Below are positions 34,065 to 42,315 of a stretch of 64,000 nucleotides of DNA, piece by piece. The stretch covers positions 4,562,001-4,626,000 of the forward strand of contig NZ_CP026100.1 of NCBI RefSeq assembly GCF_003722335.1, written 5' to 3'. The stretch's first letter is position 1. Every line of letters begins with the position of its first letter. The position numbers were made by a program, and so were the translations under genes. This DNA is from Caulobacter flavus (GTDB taxonomy: Bacteria > Pseudomonadota > Alphaproteobacteria > Caulobacterales > Caulobacteraceae). The notes under the pieces are model-generated. The model worked only from the letters and a program-made list of their open reading frames with translations. It made no database searches and was not told the DNA's origin.

Positions 34065-34909
34065 CGGCGATCGAAGCGCTGGACGCGGCATGGATGCGCG
34101 AGCACCCCCTTCCCGATCCGGGCGGCTCGGGGAAGGACGGGCGTGGACAGGTGCTCGTGGTGGGCGGAGAGGTGGAGTTGGCCGGAGCGGCGATGTTGGC
34201 GGGCGTGGCCGCCCTGCGGGCTGGTGCAGGTAAGTTACAGCTGGCTGTCGCTCAGGACGCAGTGGCGGCGCTCAGCGTCGCTCTGCCCGAAGCGCGTGTC
34301 CTGTCACTGCCTCGCGACGGCCCAGACTCGGCTCGGGGACACTGGACGCGGCTGACCGAGCAGGCCGGGCATTGCGACGCCTTGCTCGTCGGGCCCGGCA
34401 TGATGGACGACGACTCCGGCCTGGCCGCGGGACTGCTCGCGGCTTCGCAGGCTATTGTCGTCGACGCTGGAGCCTTGAAGGCCGTGACGGATGCGCCACC
34501 GCGTTCGGCAAGGATCCTGACGCCCAATGCAGGAGAGATGGCCGGGTTGCTGGGCGTGTCGCGCGAGAAGGTGGAGGCCGATCCGCTCGCGGCTGGGACA
34601 CAGGCGGCCGAGCGCTTCGGGGCGGTCGTGGTGGCGAAGGGAGCAACCACCCATGTCATTCATCCCGACGGGCGGGCCGGGCGCTATGCGGGCGGCGGTC
34701 CAGGTCTGGGCGTCTCGGGCTCGGGCGACGTCCTGGCCGGTCTCATCGTCGGGCTGCTGGCGCGAGGCGCTTGCCCATTCGACGCTGCGGCCTGGGGCGT
34801 CTTCCTCCATGGGGAAGCCGGAGCCAGATTGGCGAGCCGCATTGGTCGGCTAGGCTACCTCGCCCGCGAAATTTCCACCGAAGCGCCATCAATACTCTCA
34901 AGTTTCTGA
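34061..34909 (+). CDS. nnrD: ADP/ATP-dependent NAD(P)H-hydrate dehydratase (NnrD-type)
   Basis: Cytoplasmic ribokinase-fold enzyme of 282 residues that repairs hydrated NAD(P)H. Recognisable are GKDGRGQVLVVGGEVELAGAAML near 25-48, LLVGPGMMDDDSGLA near 110, ILTPNAGEMAGLLG near 150 and the nucleotide-binding GPGLGVSGSGDVLAGLIVGL near 215. It is a stand-alone C-terminal domain, without the YjeF_N epimerase half of the usual fusion. It is co-translated with the histidine phosphatase. A second nnrD may exist elsewhere in the genome. Confidence 0.88.
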   Translation: MTAIEALDAAWMREHPLPDPGGSGKDGRGQVLVVGGEVELAGAAMLAGVAALRAGAGKLQLAVAQDAVAALSVALPEARVLSLPRDGPDSARGHWTRLTEQAGHCDALLVGPGMMDDDSGLAAGLLAASQAIVVDAGALKAVTDAPPRSARILTPNAGEMAGLLGVSREKVEADPLAAGTQAAERFGAVVVAKGATTHVIHPDGRAGRYAGGGPGLGVSGSGDVLAGLIVGLLARGACPFDAAAWGVFLHGEAGARLASRIGRLGYLAREISTEAPSILSSF

Positions 34910-34928
34910 CAACGCTCGCGTAGGGTGG

Positions 34929-36863
34929 TCAGATGGCGCGCTCGCCGGCGACCTCGAGCGCCCTGTAGAGACGCGCCAGGTCGATTGGCTTTTCGACCAC
35001 GTCGTCGATACCCGCCAGAAGATAGGCTTCGACCTGATGAGCCATGACGTTGGCCGACAGGGCGATGATCGGCGTGGGATTTCGGCCGTGCTCGATTTCC
35101 CAGGCCCGGATCTTCTTTGTCGCATCCACCCCGTTCAGCATCGGCATCTGGATATCCATCAGGATGACGTCGAACGCTTCAGCCTGGAAGGCCTGCACCG
35201 CCTCGACGCCGTCGCCAACGACCCGTAGCTGCGCGCCCAACGGCGCCAGCATCGATCGCAGGATCAGCTGATTGGTCGGGTTGTCTTCCGCGGCCAGCAC
35301 CCGCAGCGGTTCGACGGGTTCGGCCGGTTCGAGGCGTGGCTCGGCGGGTAGTGTCGCGGGATCAAGCATGCTCCGCTTGAATGGAACCCTGATCTCAAAG
35401 GTCGAGCCCCGACCCAGCACGCTCTCAACGGTGATGTCCCCGCCCATGAGCTGGGCCAGTTCACGGCTGATCGCGAGCCCCAGTCCAGTTCCCTTCGAAA
35501 CCATCGACGCTGCGCGGCCCTGGCTGAACTTGTCGAACAGCTTGTCGATCTCTCCCGGAAAGATGCCCGGCCCCGTGTCGCTGACCGCAACGTGAAGGCT
35601 TTCGTCCGTGGCCCAGGCCGTCACGGAAATCTCTCCGGCCTGGGTAAACTTCACGGCGTTGGAGACCAGGTTGCCTACGACCTGCCGGAGCCGAAGTTCG
35701 TCGCCGCGCCAGCGTCCGATGGCCGTAGCATCCAGGACGACGTCCAGGCCGAGATCACGTTCTGCCGCCAGGTAGCGGAACGGCGCGCACGCTGCGCCGA
35801 TGGCCGCGGCCAGATCAAATTCCCGGTCGCGCAGCTCAAGCCGGCCCGCCTCGATCTTCGACAGGTCGAGTATGTCGTTCAGGAGAGCCATGAGCGTTTC
35901 CCCTGACTGCCGAATGACGGTGAGACGCTCGCGCTGCAGGGCTGTGGGAACTTCGGTTTCCATGACCTGGGCCATGCCCAGTATGCCATGGAGCGGCGTG
36001 CGGATTTCGTGAGAGACATTGGCCAGGAACGCGCTCTGCGCCGCGCTGGCCGCCTGGGCCGCATCGCGAGCAGCCACCAGCTCAGCCTCTGCCGACCGCT
36101 GAGCGGTGATATCCTGCACCGCGCCGCGTAAGACGTCGGCCGCGACGTCCTTCTCACCGAAAATGCGCACCCAGAAAATCGACTGGTCGGCGCGAGCGAC
36201 CGGAAGGTCCAGCGCGAAAGGCTCGCCGGTCGATCGACAGGCCAGCATGGCGGCTCTGAGTTGCTCGCGGTTATCTCCAGTGAACACCGCTGCGGCGTCG
36301 TCGAGCGCAAGCTTTCGCGGCGTCAGACCCAACAGCGTCCAAATCTCGTCGGACCAGAAGATCTCGGCCCTTGCATAGTCGATCTCCCAGGCTCCGAGTT
36401 TGGCGACGAGGCCCGCAGCGCGAAGGGCCGCCGACTGACGCGCCATGTCGCGCGCGCTTTGCTCGGCCGCCAGCCGCCCCTGGACGAGGTCTGTGACATC
36501 GCGCGTGATGGCCAGGATCGCCACGACCGCCCCACCAGGATCGCGCAGCGGCGAGACGGTCAGGTCACAGTGACGCGTGCCGCCTGGCGTCTGGCAAGGC
36601 GTGGAGAGTCGGAGGGTCGCGCCTCGCGCCGCGCCGACGACCGCGTCCCAGGCTGCCTTGCGCACATGCTCGGGCAAGAAGTCCAACCACGGGCGCCCCT
36701 CGAGCGCTTTGCTAGATTGAGCAAGGAAGCGACACCCCGCCGTATTGATCGATCGGATGTGACCCGAAAGGTCGAGAATTTTCACGCAGTCGGGGCTGAC
36801 TTCCAGAACCTCGGCGAGGTTGCCCGCGCCGCCAACATCCAGTCGGTCGAAATGAATGGCCAT
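34929..36863 (-). CDS. Hybrid sensor histidine kinase/response regulator (PAS-PAS-HisKA-HATPase-REC)
   Basis: Soluble signalling protein of 644 residues with no transmembrane segment. Two PAS domains occupy about 15-270 (NTAGCRFLAQSS; SDEIWTLLGLTPRKL). HisKA carries the phosphorylated histidine in LANVSHEIRTPLHG near 285, HATPase has LRLRQVVGNLVSNAVKF, DTGPGI and GTGLGLA, and the receiver has AAEDNPTNQ and the acceptor aspartate in ILMDIQMP near 570. It senses an unknown cytosolic cue. It is convergent with nnrD. Confidence 0.92.
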   Translation of the reverse strand: MAIHFDRLDVGGAGNLAEVLEVSPDCVKILDLSGHIRSINTAGCRFLAQSSKALEGRPWLDFLPEHVRKAAWDAVVGAARGATLRLSTPCQTPGGTRHCDLTVSPLRDPGGAVVAILAITRDVTDLVQGRLAAEQSARDMARQSAALRAAGLVAKLGAWEIDYARAEIFWSDEIWTLLGLTPRKLALDDAAAVFTGDNREQLRAAMLACRSTGEPFALDLPVARADQSIFWVRIFGEKDVAADVLRGAVQDITAQRSAEAELVAARDAAQAASAAQSAFLANVSHEIRTPLHGILGMAQVMETEVPTALQRERLTVIRQSGETLMALLNDILDLSKIEAGRLELRDREFDLAAAIGAACAPFRYLAAERDLGLDVVLDATAIGRWRGDELRLRQVVGNLVSNAVKFTQAGEISVTAWATDESLHVAVSDTGPGIFPGEIDKLFDKFSQGRAASMVSKGTGLGLAISRELAQLMGGDITVESVLGRGSTFEIRVPFKRSMLDPATLPAEPRLEPAEPVEPLRVLAAEDNPTNQLILRSMLAPLGAQLRVVGDGVEAVQAFQAEAFDVILMDIQMPMLNGVDATKKIRAWEIEHGRNPTPIIALSANVMAHQVEAYLLAGIDDVVEKPIDLARLYRALEVAGERAI

Positions 36864-37247
36864 GATCGTTCCGGCCGCGCTGCGCGCATCTTAGAGGTGG
36901 GAAGCGGAGGGAACTGCGACGCGATATGCAGCCATTCGGCGCATGAGCGTCGCTTCAACAACCCACTGATGTTCTCACCGTTCCCTCTTGGGCCGATGCA
37001 CCGACAAGCGGGCGCGGCAGCATCAAATGACACGGTCTTTCCTCCGCCGCGGTGCGCAATTGGCTTGTAACGCTAAGGATTCACGCGCCGCGCGGCGTTT
37101 GGTCGGCGATCAGACGTTGGAACGGTCGATAGAAGACCTCGTTCTTGCTGCTCGCCGCTTCAAAGCGGTCGGATGCAACGAGGGAGGCTACTTGGAAATG
37201 CGCACCGCGCCGCAGCCATACCTCCGTCAACCAGTGGAGTAGCCTTC
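36864..37247. other. Intergenic region upstream of the cyanophycin locus
   Basis: About 380 bases between the divergent sensor kinase and the di-iron enzyme gene, slightly lower in GC than its surroundings. It should contain both promoters; no consensus was recognised and no coding frame here looks real. Confidence 0.4.
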
Positions 37248-38180
37248 ATGATTGGTGGCGAGCGACTTTCGCGCCTGGGCGCCTTCGGCCCCCAGTTTCC
37301 TGACGCAGAGGCGGTCCACCGGGGCTTGGCTCATTGGAACCATCGTCGCCTATCGCCGTCTGCGCCAAGCCAAGGCTGGCGGAAGCAACTCGATGAAGAG
37401 CGCGATATGAAGCGGCTGGAGGGTGACTTCATCGAAGCTTTCCGCGCGCACGTCGCCCCGCTTGTCGAGGCAGCACCCATCGATGCGCAAGCCTTCGTTG
37501 CGTGGTTTGAGGCGCTTAAGGCCAATGGCCCCGGCCAGTGGGATCCGCTGTTTGACTGGCTGCAAGGCGTCGCCACCCTAGAGGACATCAAGTGGTTCCT
37601 GACCCAAGAAGCAGCTGGCGAGGCGGGATTCGAGGATCTCGTGGCCCTGACCCAGGTCAAGATTCCCGATCGCGCCAAGCTCGAGCTGGCCCGCAATTAC
37701 TGGGACGAGATGGGCCGGGGCAGCGCCAAGGGCATGCATGGGCCGATGCTTTCCCGCACGACCGCGAGCCTTGGCCTCACGCCCACCATCGACACGACGC
37801 TCTGGCAGTCGCTCTGCCTGGCCAACACTATGACGGCCTTCGCCACCACCCGGCGATATGCCTGGCATTCGATCGGCGCCCTGGGCGTCGTCGAGCTGAC
37901 AGCACCGACGCGGGTTTCATGCGTCGACGCTGGCCTCACGCGCGTCGGGGTGGCGCCAGAGGCCCGAAAGTATTTCGCGCTTCACGCGCACCTGGACGTG
38001 GAGCACTCCAAGGCCTGGAACTCCGAAGCCCTGATCCCGCTGGTTTCGGAGGATCCCTCGCGGGCGCGTTTCATCGCCGAAGGCGCCATGATGCGGCTGA
38101 TCTGCGGTGAGCAGTGCTTTGAGACCTACCGCGCGCATCTGTGGACCCATACCGCTCCTCTCGTCCATGCGGCGGAGTGA
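37248..38180 (+). CDS. Iron-containing redox enzyme family protein (haem-oxygenase-like di-iron oxidase)
   Basis: Protein of 310 residues of the haem-oxygenase-like di-iron fold (HDO; the BesC/SznF/UndA-type superfamily). Metal-ligand motifs are visible in order: Glu in EAAGEAGFEDLVAL near 122-128, NYWDEMGRGSAKGMHGPML near 150-168 (E and H), Glu in GALGVVELTAPTRVS near 212, and FALHAHLDVEHSKAW near 242-257 (H, D, H). ATG at 37248 has GGAG 8 bases upstream. Family members oxidise amino acids or fatty acids with O2; acting on arginine, aspartate or a cyanophycin-derived product is inference from its position as first gene of the cyanophycin locus. Confidence 0.82.
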   Translation: MIGGERLSRLGAFGPQFPDAEAVHRGLAHWNHRRLSPSAPSQGWRKQLDEERDMKRLEGDFIEAFRAHVAPLVEAAPIDAQAFVAWFEALKANGPGQWDPLFDWLQGVATLEDIKWFLTQEAAGEAGFEDLVALTQVKIPDRAKLELARNYWDEMGRGSAKGMHGPMLSRTTASLGLTPTIDTTLWQSLCLANTMTAFATTRRYAWHSIGALGVVELTAPTRVSCVDAGLTRVGVAPEARKYFALHAHLDVEHSKAWNSEALIPLVSEDPSRARFIAEGAMMRLICGEQCFETYRAHLWTHTAPLVHAAE

Positions 38181-38184
38181 GTTC

Positions 38185-38421
38185 ATGTCCGGCGGTTTCA
38201 AGATCGCGCCTTACCCCGGGAGCCGGCGGGCGAAGGTCGCAAGCCTCGGCGCAGTCATTGTCGCCTCTGAGCGTTGGCGCACGGTCTGGCGGTCTCAATC
38301 GCGCGCGCGGGCCTGGCGGTCTGAACGACATGGTCACCGCGCTCCCTCAGCGCTCGCCGCCCATGGCGCGCTGGAGGTCAAAACCTTCGATTTCCCATAT
38401 GCGCTCGGAGCGCCGTCATGA
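38185..38421 (+). CDS. Unrecognised small basic protein in the cyanophycin locus
   Basis: Protein of 78 residues beginning GGFKIAPYPGSRRAKV, arginine-rich in the middle (WRTVWRSQSRARAWRSERHG), with a less basic end. No family was recognised. The start ATG at 38185 has GGAG 8 bases upstream, it begins 4 bases after the di-iron enzyme stop, and it ends in an ATGA overlap with the next small gene. This spacing supports a real co-translated gene, although the arginine-rich composition is also what shadow frames give. Confidence 0.5.
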   Translation: MSGGFKIAPYPGSRRAKVASLGAVIVASERWRTVWRSQSRARAWRSERHGHRAPSALAAHGALEVKTFDFPYALGAPS

Positions 38422-38693
38422 TGGCGATCCGAAGAAACCCCGCCCCTATCGAGATGTCGGCCTTGACCGAAGGTGCGTCGTCCTCGACCGAACGGATGGT
38501 TCGTTTCTCTATCGCGCCAGTCCCGGGCAATCAGTGGGTGTGGCGCACGTTCGGGCTCGATGGCCAGCTTCGCGCCCACGGCGTGGCCTTGAACCGCAAG
38601 CAGGCCGCCGCTCTGGTTATCCGCGACATTATCGGGCTAGCGGCTGCGCCCCTGTCGAACCCTAGTCTCGGACGGCCCACGAAGGCGGCTTGA
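38418..38693 (+). CDS. Unrecognised small protein immediately upstream of cyanophycin synthetase
   Basis: Protein of 91 residues with a plausible folded core: RMVRFSIAPVPGNQWVWRTF, then GLDGQLRAHGVALNRKQAAA and LVIRDIIGLA. No family was recognised. GGAG lies about 8 bases upstream of the ATG, the start overlaps the preceding gene (ATGA), and the stop is 4 bases before cphA. Composition is balanced, unlike shadow frames, so it is likely real. It may assist the synthetase or the di-iron enzyme; this is inference. Confidence 0.6.
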   Translation: MMAIRRNPAPIEMSALTEGASSSTERMVRFSIAPVPGNQWVWRTFGLDGQLRAHGVALNRKQAAALVIRDIIGLAAAPLSNPSLGRPTKAA

Positions 38694-38697
38694 AGTC

Positions 38698-41600
38698 ATG
38701 CGTGTTCTCGAAACGGCGACCTATCGAGGTCCCCATCTCTATAGCCAGCGGCCCATGGTGCGAATTCAGCTGGACCTTGGGCCGCTGGAAGCCTGGCCGA
38801 CCAACCGCATTCGTGGCTTTACCGACCGCCTCCTCCTTGTCCTCCCCGGCCTGCAGGCTCACGGCTGTTCCTACAAGACGCCGGGCGGACTACTGCTGCG
38901 GATGCGCGAGGGCACTTGGTTAGGGCATGTGATCGAGCACGTCGCTCTTGAGCTTCAGAAGCTGGCTGGCGTCGAGCTTGGGCGCGGCAAGACGCGATCG
39001 GTAAAAGGTCGGCCTGGCGTCTACAACATCCTCTACGCCTACCAAGGTGAAAGCTTGGGCCGCGCCGCCGGACGCGCCGCCGTCGAACTCGTCAACAGCC
39101 TGCTGCCCAGACATCTGCAGGGAGTTGAGGGCTTGGGGATGATCGCGCCGGGCCTTGGCGAGTGGACCCCTCCCCTCTTCGACCTCAACCTCGCCCTGGC
39201 TCAGCTCCGGACGATCGCCAAGCGCGAAGCCCTCGGGCCCACCACCCGCTCCCTTGTGGAGGAGGCTCGACGACGGGGTATCCCTGCCCAGCGCTTGGAC
39301 GATCAGAGTCTGATCCAGCTCGGATGGGGAGCCCGGCGCAAGCTGATCCGCGCCAGCATCACCGGTCAGACCAGCCACATCGCCGTCGAGACCGCCGGCG
39401 ACAAGGCCCTCACCAAGGCCCTGCTCGCCGCAGCGGGTCTTCCCGCGCCGCGCGGCGCGGTCGTGCGCACGCTGGAGGAGGCCCTGAGCCAGGCCGGGCG
39501 GATCAAGGGTCCTGTCGTCACCAAACCTCTGAACGGCAACCATGGCCGCGGCGTGAGCCTGAGTCTCGACAGCCCCGAGAAGGTTCGCTGGGGCTATGAG
39601 CAGGCGATCAAGCACAGTCGCCGCGTGATCGTCGAAGAGCAGTATGTCGGCCGCGACTACCGGATCCTGGTGGTGGGCGGAAACCTCGTCGCTGTCGCCG
39701 AGCGCGTTCCGGCGCGGGTGATCGGCGATGGCCAGAGCACGGTCGCGCAGCTGATCGAGACCGTGAACCAGGACCCGCGGCGCGGGGCCGGCCACGAGCA
39801 GGTCATGACCCGCATTGTCGTCGACGACCAGGTCCAAGAGATGCTGAGCCGCGCGGGACTGTCGCTGACGGACGTACCATCGGCCGGCGCCGTCGTACCG
39901 CTGCGGGCCACCGCCAACCTGTCGACGGGCGGCACGGCCATCGATCGCACCGATGAAATCCATCCCGACAACGCCGCCATCGCCTGCCGCGCCGCCCTCA
40001 CCATAGGCCTGGACGTCGCGGGCATTGATTTCATGGCGCCCGAAATCAGCCGCTCGGTGCGCGAAACCGGCGGGGGCATCGTCGAGATCAACGCCGCGCC
40101 AGGCTTTCGCATGCACCTCGAGCCCTCGGAAGGTCAGGCGCGCGATGTCGCCAAGGCCGTGATGGCCGAACTCTTTCCTCCCGGACGCCGCAGCCGCATC
40201 CCCATCGTCGCGGTGACCGGTACCAACGGCAAATCGACCGTGGTGCGGATGGTCTCCCGGATCGTTCGCGAGATGGGCAAGACCGTGGGCCTGACCAACA
40301 CCAGCGACGTCTACGTCAATGACGAGCGGATCCTTGCGGCTGACGCCAGCGGCCCGAAAAGCGCGCGCATGGTCTTGCGCGATCCAACGGTGGAGGTGGC
40401 GGTCCTGGAGACCGCGCGCGGCGGGATGCCGCGCGAGGGCCTGGCCTTCGACCGCTGCGATGTCGGGATCGTCCTGAATGTCGCCGCCGATCATCTGGGT
40501 TTGAAGGGGATCGACACGTTGGAAGACCTGGCGGCGGTCAAGTCGATCGTCGCCGAGGCAGTCTCCCGGCGCGGCGTCAGCGTCCTCAACGCGGACGACC
40601 CTTTGACCTTGCTCATGGCGCGCCATGCCGGAGGCCGTCTCGGCTACTTCACCTTGAACGGCGGCTTCGAACTGAGTGCGTTCTTGCAAAAGCACATCGC
40701 CGAGGGCGGCCTTCTGGCCTCGCTGGAGGCCTCTGTGCGCGGCGGCGAACTGGTGCTCTACGACAAGGGGCGGCGCCTGCCGCTGGTTCAGGCCGACGAA
40801 TTGCCCTCGACGCTGAACGGCATGGCGCGTTTCAACATCGCCAATGCGCTGGCCGCGAGCCTGGCCGGCCATGCCCTGGGCGCCGCCCCCGAGGTGATCG
40901 CCAAGGCGCTGCGCGCCTTCACCTCATCCCACGCTGAAAACCCGGGCCGCTTCAATGTCCACGACGGGCATGGCTTCAGGGTCATCGTCGATTATGCCCA
41001 TAATCCCGCCGCCATGCGGGCCATGAGCCAGTTGGTCCGCCAGCTGCGTCCCAGCGTAGGACGGGTCATCGGGGTGGTCAGTATTCCAGGCGACCGTCGC
41101 GACGAGGACATCCTGGACATGGGCGTCATCGCTGCGGAGATGTTCGACGAACTGATCTTCAGGGAGCGCCCGGACGGTCGGGGTCGCCCCGTCGGCTCGG
41201 TGCTGTCCTTGTTGACAGACGGAGCGATGAGCGCCGGCTTCGCCCCCGAGCGGATCCACCGCATCCTCAACGAGGCGAGCGCGGTCGAAAGAGCTCTCCA
41301 CATGGCTCGACCCGGCGACCTCGTGCTTGTCTTTCCCACCGACGTCGATGCGGTATGGCGCCAGGTGACGCTGTTCCAGCCATCGCGGGCAGCCCCCCCC
41401 GTCCCCCCAGGCAGGCAGGCATCGCCCATGTCTGAAGTCGCAAACCGGCGCGCTTGGGCGATCATCGTCCATGGCGGAGCCAAACCGATCGCCCCCGAAC
41501 TTCATCAAGCCCATCGAGACGGCTGCCTGCGCGCCCTTGCGGTGGGCCAGGCGGTCCTGGAGGCCGGCGGCAGCGCAGTGGTCGCCGTCGAAATGAGCGT

Positions 41601-42315
41601 GCGCGCCTTGGAGGACGACGCTACCTTCAATGCCGGTTACGGCGCGGTCCGTAACGCCCGCGGGGACATCGAACTCGACGCGGCGATCATGGACGGGGCG
41701 AGCCTTGCGGTGGGCGCCGTCGCAGCGGTCAAGACCCTGCGCCATCCCATTTCGGTCGCCGCGACGATGCTGTCGCAGACTCCAGTCCTGCTGGTCGGCG
41801 ACGGGGCCGAGATGTTCGGTCGCGAACATGACGCCGAGTTCTGCGCCCCTGCCGATCTGCTTGTCGACCGGCGGGGTGATCCAGGCTGCGACACTGTCGG
41901 GTGCGTGGCGCTGGACAGCCTTGGCAATATCGCCGCGGGAACATCGACCGGCGGCCTGACCGGCTGTCATCCCGGCCGCGTCGGGGACAGCCCTCTGCCG
42001 GGCTGTGGTCTCTACGCCGACAACCAGGTCGGGGGCGTGTCACTGTCCGGCGAGGGCGAGAGCCTGATCCGCACCACCTTGGCCGCCCGCCTGATGCACA
42101 GCCTCGAGAGCGTCGCGCCGGGCGCGGCGATCGACGCCGCCCTCGCACGTCTGGGGCGGGTTGGCGGCGAGGCCGGGCTTGTCGTCATCGACGCCGACGG
42201 CCGCATCGGCTGGGGCCACACCAGCGCCCAGTTCGCCGTCGCCTACGCCAGCGCCGGGCAGCCACCCCACGCCTTCATCAACCGCGACGAAGACCCTCAA
42301 GAGGACAGCGCATGA
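38698..42315 (+). CDS. cphA: Cyanophycin synthetase fused in frame to isoaspartyl peptidase/asparaginase
   Basis: Single frame of 1205 residues. Residues 1-910 are a full-length CphA: N-terminal domain, ATP-grasp domain (VVTKPLNGNHGRGVSLSL near 275) that adds Asp to the backbone, and a Mur-ligase-like domain with P-loop VTGTNGKST near 505-513 that adds Arg side chains. Residues 911-1205 are an Ntn-hydrolase (WAIIVHGGAKPI, FNAGYGAV, nucleophile Thr1066 in CDTVGCVA, AGTSTGG) that cleaves beta-aspartyl dipeptides. The linker AAPPVPPGRQASPMSEV is encoded across a C8 tract (41393-41400). One extra C would end CphA at TGA 41433-41435, just inside the peptidase ATG. Cytoplasmic; followed by cphB. 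Confidence 0.9.
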   Translation: MRVLETATYRGPHLYSQRPMVRIQLDLGPLEAWPTNRIRGFTDRLLLVLPGLQAHGCSYKTPGGLLLRMREGTWLGHVIEHVALELQKLAGVELGRGKTRSVKGRPGVYNILYAYQGESLGRAAGRAAVELVNSLLPRHLQGVEGLGMIAPGLGEWTPPLFDLNLALAQLRTIAKREALGPTTRSLVEEARRRGIPAQRLDDQSLIQLGWGARRKLIRASITGQTSHIAVETAGDKALTKALLAAAGLPAPRGAVVRTLEEALSQAGRIKGPVVTKPLNGNHGRGVSLSLDSPEKVRWGYEQAIKHSRRVIVEEQYVGRDYRILVVGGNLVAVAERVPARVIGDGQSTVAQLIETVNQDPRRGAGHEQVMTRIVVDDQVQEMLSRAGLSLTDVPSAGAVVPLRATANLSTGGTAIDRTDEIHPDNAAIACRAALTIGLDVAGIDFMAPEISRSVRETGGGIVEINAAPGFRMHLEPSEGQARDVAKAVMAELFPPGRRSRIPIVAVTGTNGKSTVVRMVSRIVREMGKTVGLTNTSDVYVNDERILAADASGPKSARMVLRDPTVEVAVLETARGGMPREGLAFDRCDVGIVLNVAADHLGLKGIDTLEDLAAVKSIVAEAVSRRGVSVLNADDPLTLLMARHAGGRLGYFTLNGGFELSAFLQKHIAEGGLLASLEASVRGGELVLYDKGRRLPLVQADELPSTLNGMARFNIANALAASLAGHALGAAPEVIAKALRAFTSSHAENPGRFNVHDGHGFRVIVDYAHNPAAMRAMSQLVRQLRPSVGRVIGVVSIPGDRRDEDILDMGVIAAEMFDELIFRERPDGRGRPVGSVLSLLTDGAMSAGFAPERIHRILNEASAVERALHMARPGDLVLVFPTDVDAVWRQVTLFQPSRAAPPVPPGRQASPMSEVANRRAWAIIVHGGAKPIAPELHQAHRDGCLRALAVGQAVLEAGGSAVVAVEMSVRALEDDATFNAGYGAVRNARGDIELDAAIMDGASLAVGAVAAVKTLRHPISVAATMLSQTPVLLVGDGAEMFGREHDAEFCAPADLLVDRRGDPGCDTVGCVALDSLGNIAAGTSTGGLTGCHPGRVGDSPLPGCGLYADNQVGGVSLSGEGESLIRTTLAARLMHSLESVAPGAAIDAALARLGRVGGEAGLVVIDADGRIGWGHTSAQFAVAYASAGQPPHAFINRDEDPQEDSA
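41428..42315 (+). CDS. iaaA: Isoaspartyl peptidase/L-asparaginase module with its own possible start
   Basis: The C-terminal 295 residues of the fused frame match a complete type-2 asparaginase/isoaspartyl peptidase, and an ATG at 41428 begins exactly where such proteins start. Autocleavage before Thr156 (module numbering) would generate alpha and beta chains. It would hydrolyse beta-Asp-Arg released by cyanophycinase into aspartate and arginine. This entry is an alternative reading: a separate gene is expected if the C8 tract is really C9, or if translation starts internally. It otherwise belongs to the preceding CDS. Confidence 0.5.
   Translation: MSEVANRRAWAIIVHGGAKPIAPELHQAHRDGCLRALAVGQAVLEAGGSAVVAVEMSVRALEDDATFNAGYGAVRNARGDIELDAAIMDGASLAVGAVAAVKTLRHPISVAATMLSQTPVLLVGDGAEMFGREHDAEFCAPADLLVDRRGDPGCDTVGCVALDSLGNIAAGTSTGGLTGCHPGRVGDSPLPGCGLYADNQVGGVSLSGEGESLIRTTLAARLMHSLESVAPGAAIDAALARLGRVGGEAGLVVIDADGRIGWGHTSAQFAVAYASAGQPPHAFINRDEDPQEDSA

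Noticed and set aside
38920..40872. 650-residue minus-strand frame opposite cphA
   Set aside because: Shadow composition and no ribosome-binding site; cphA motifs lie on the plus strand.
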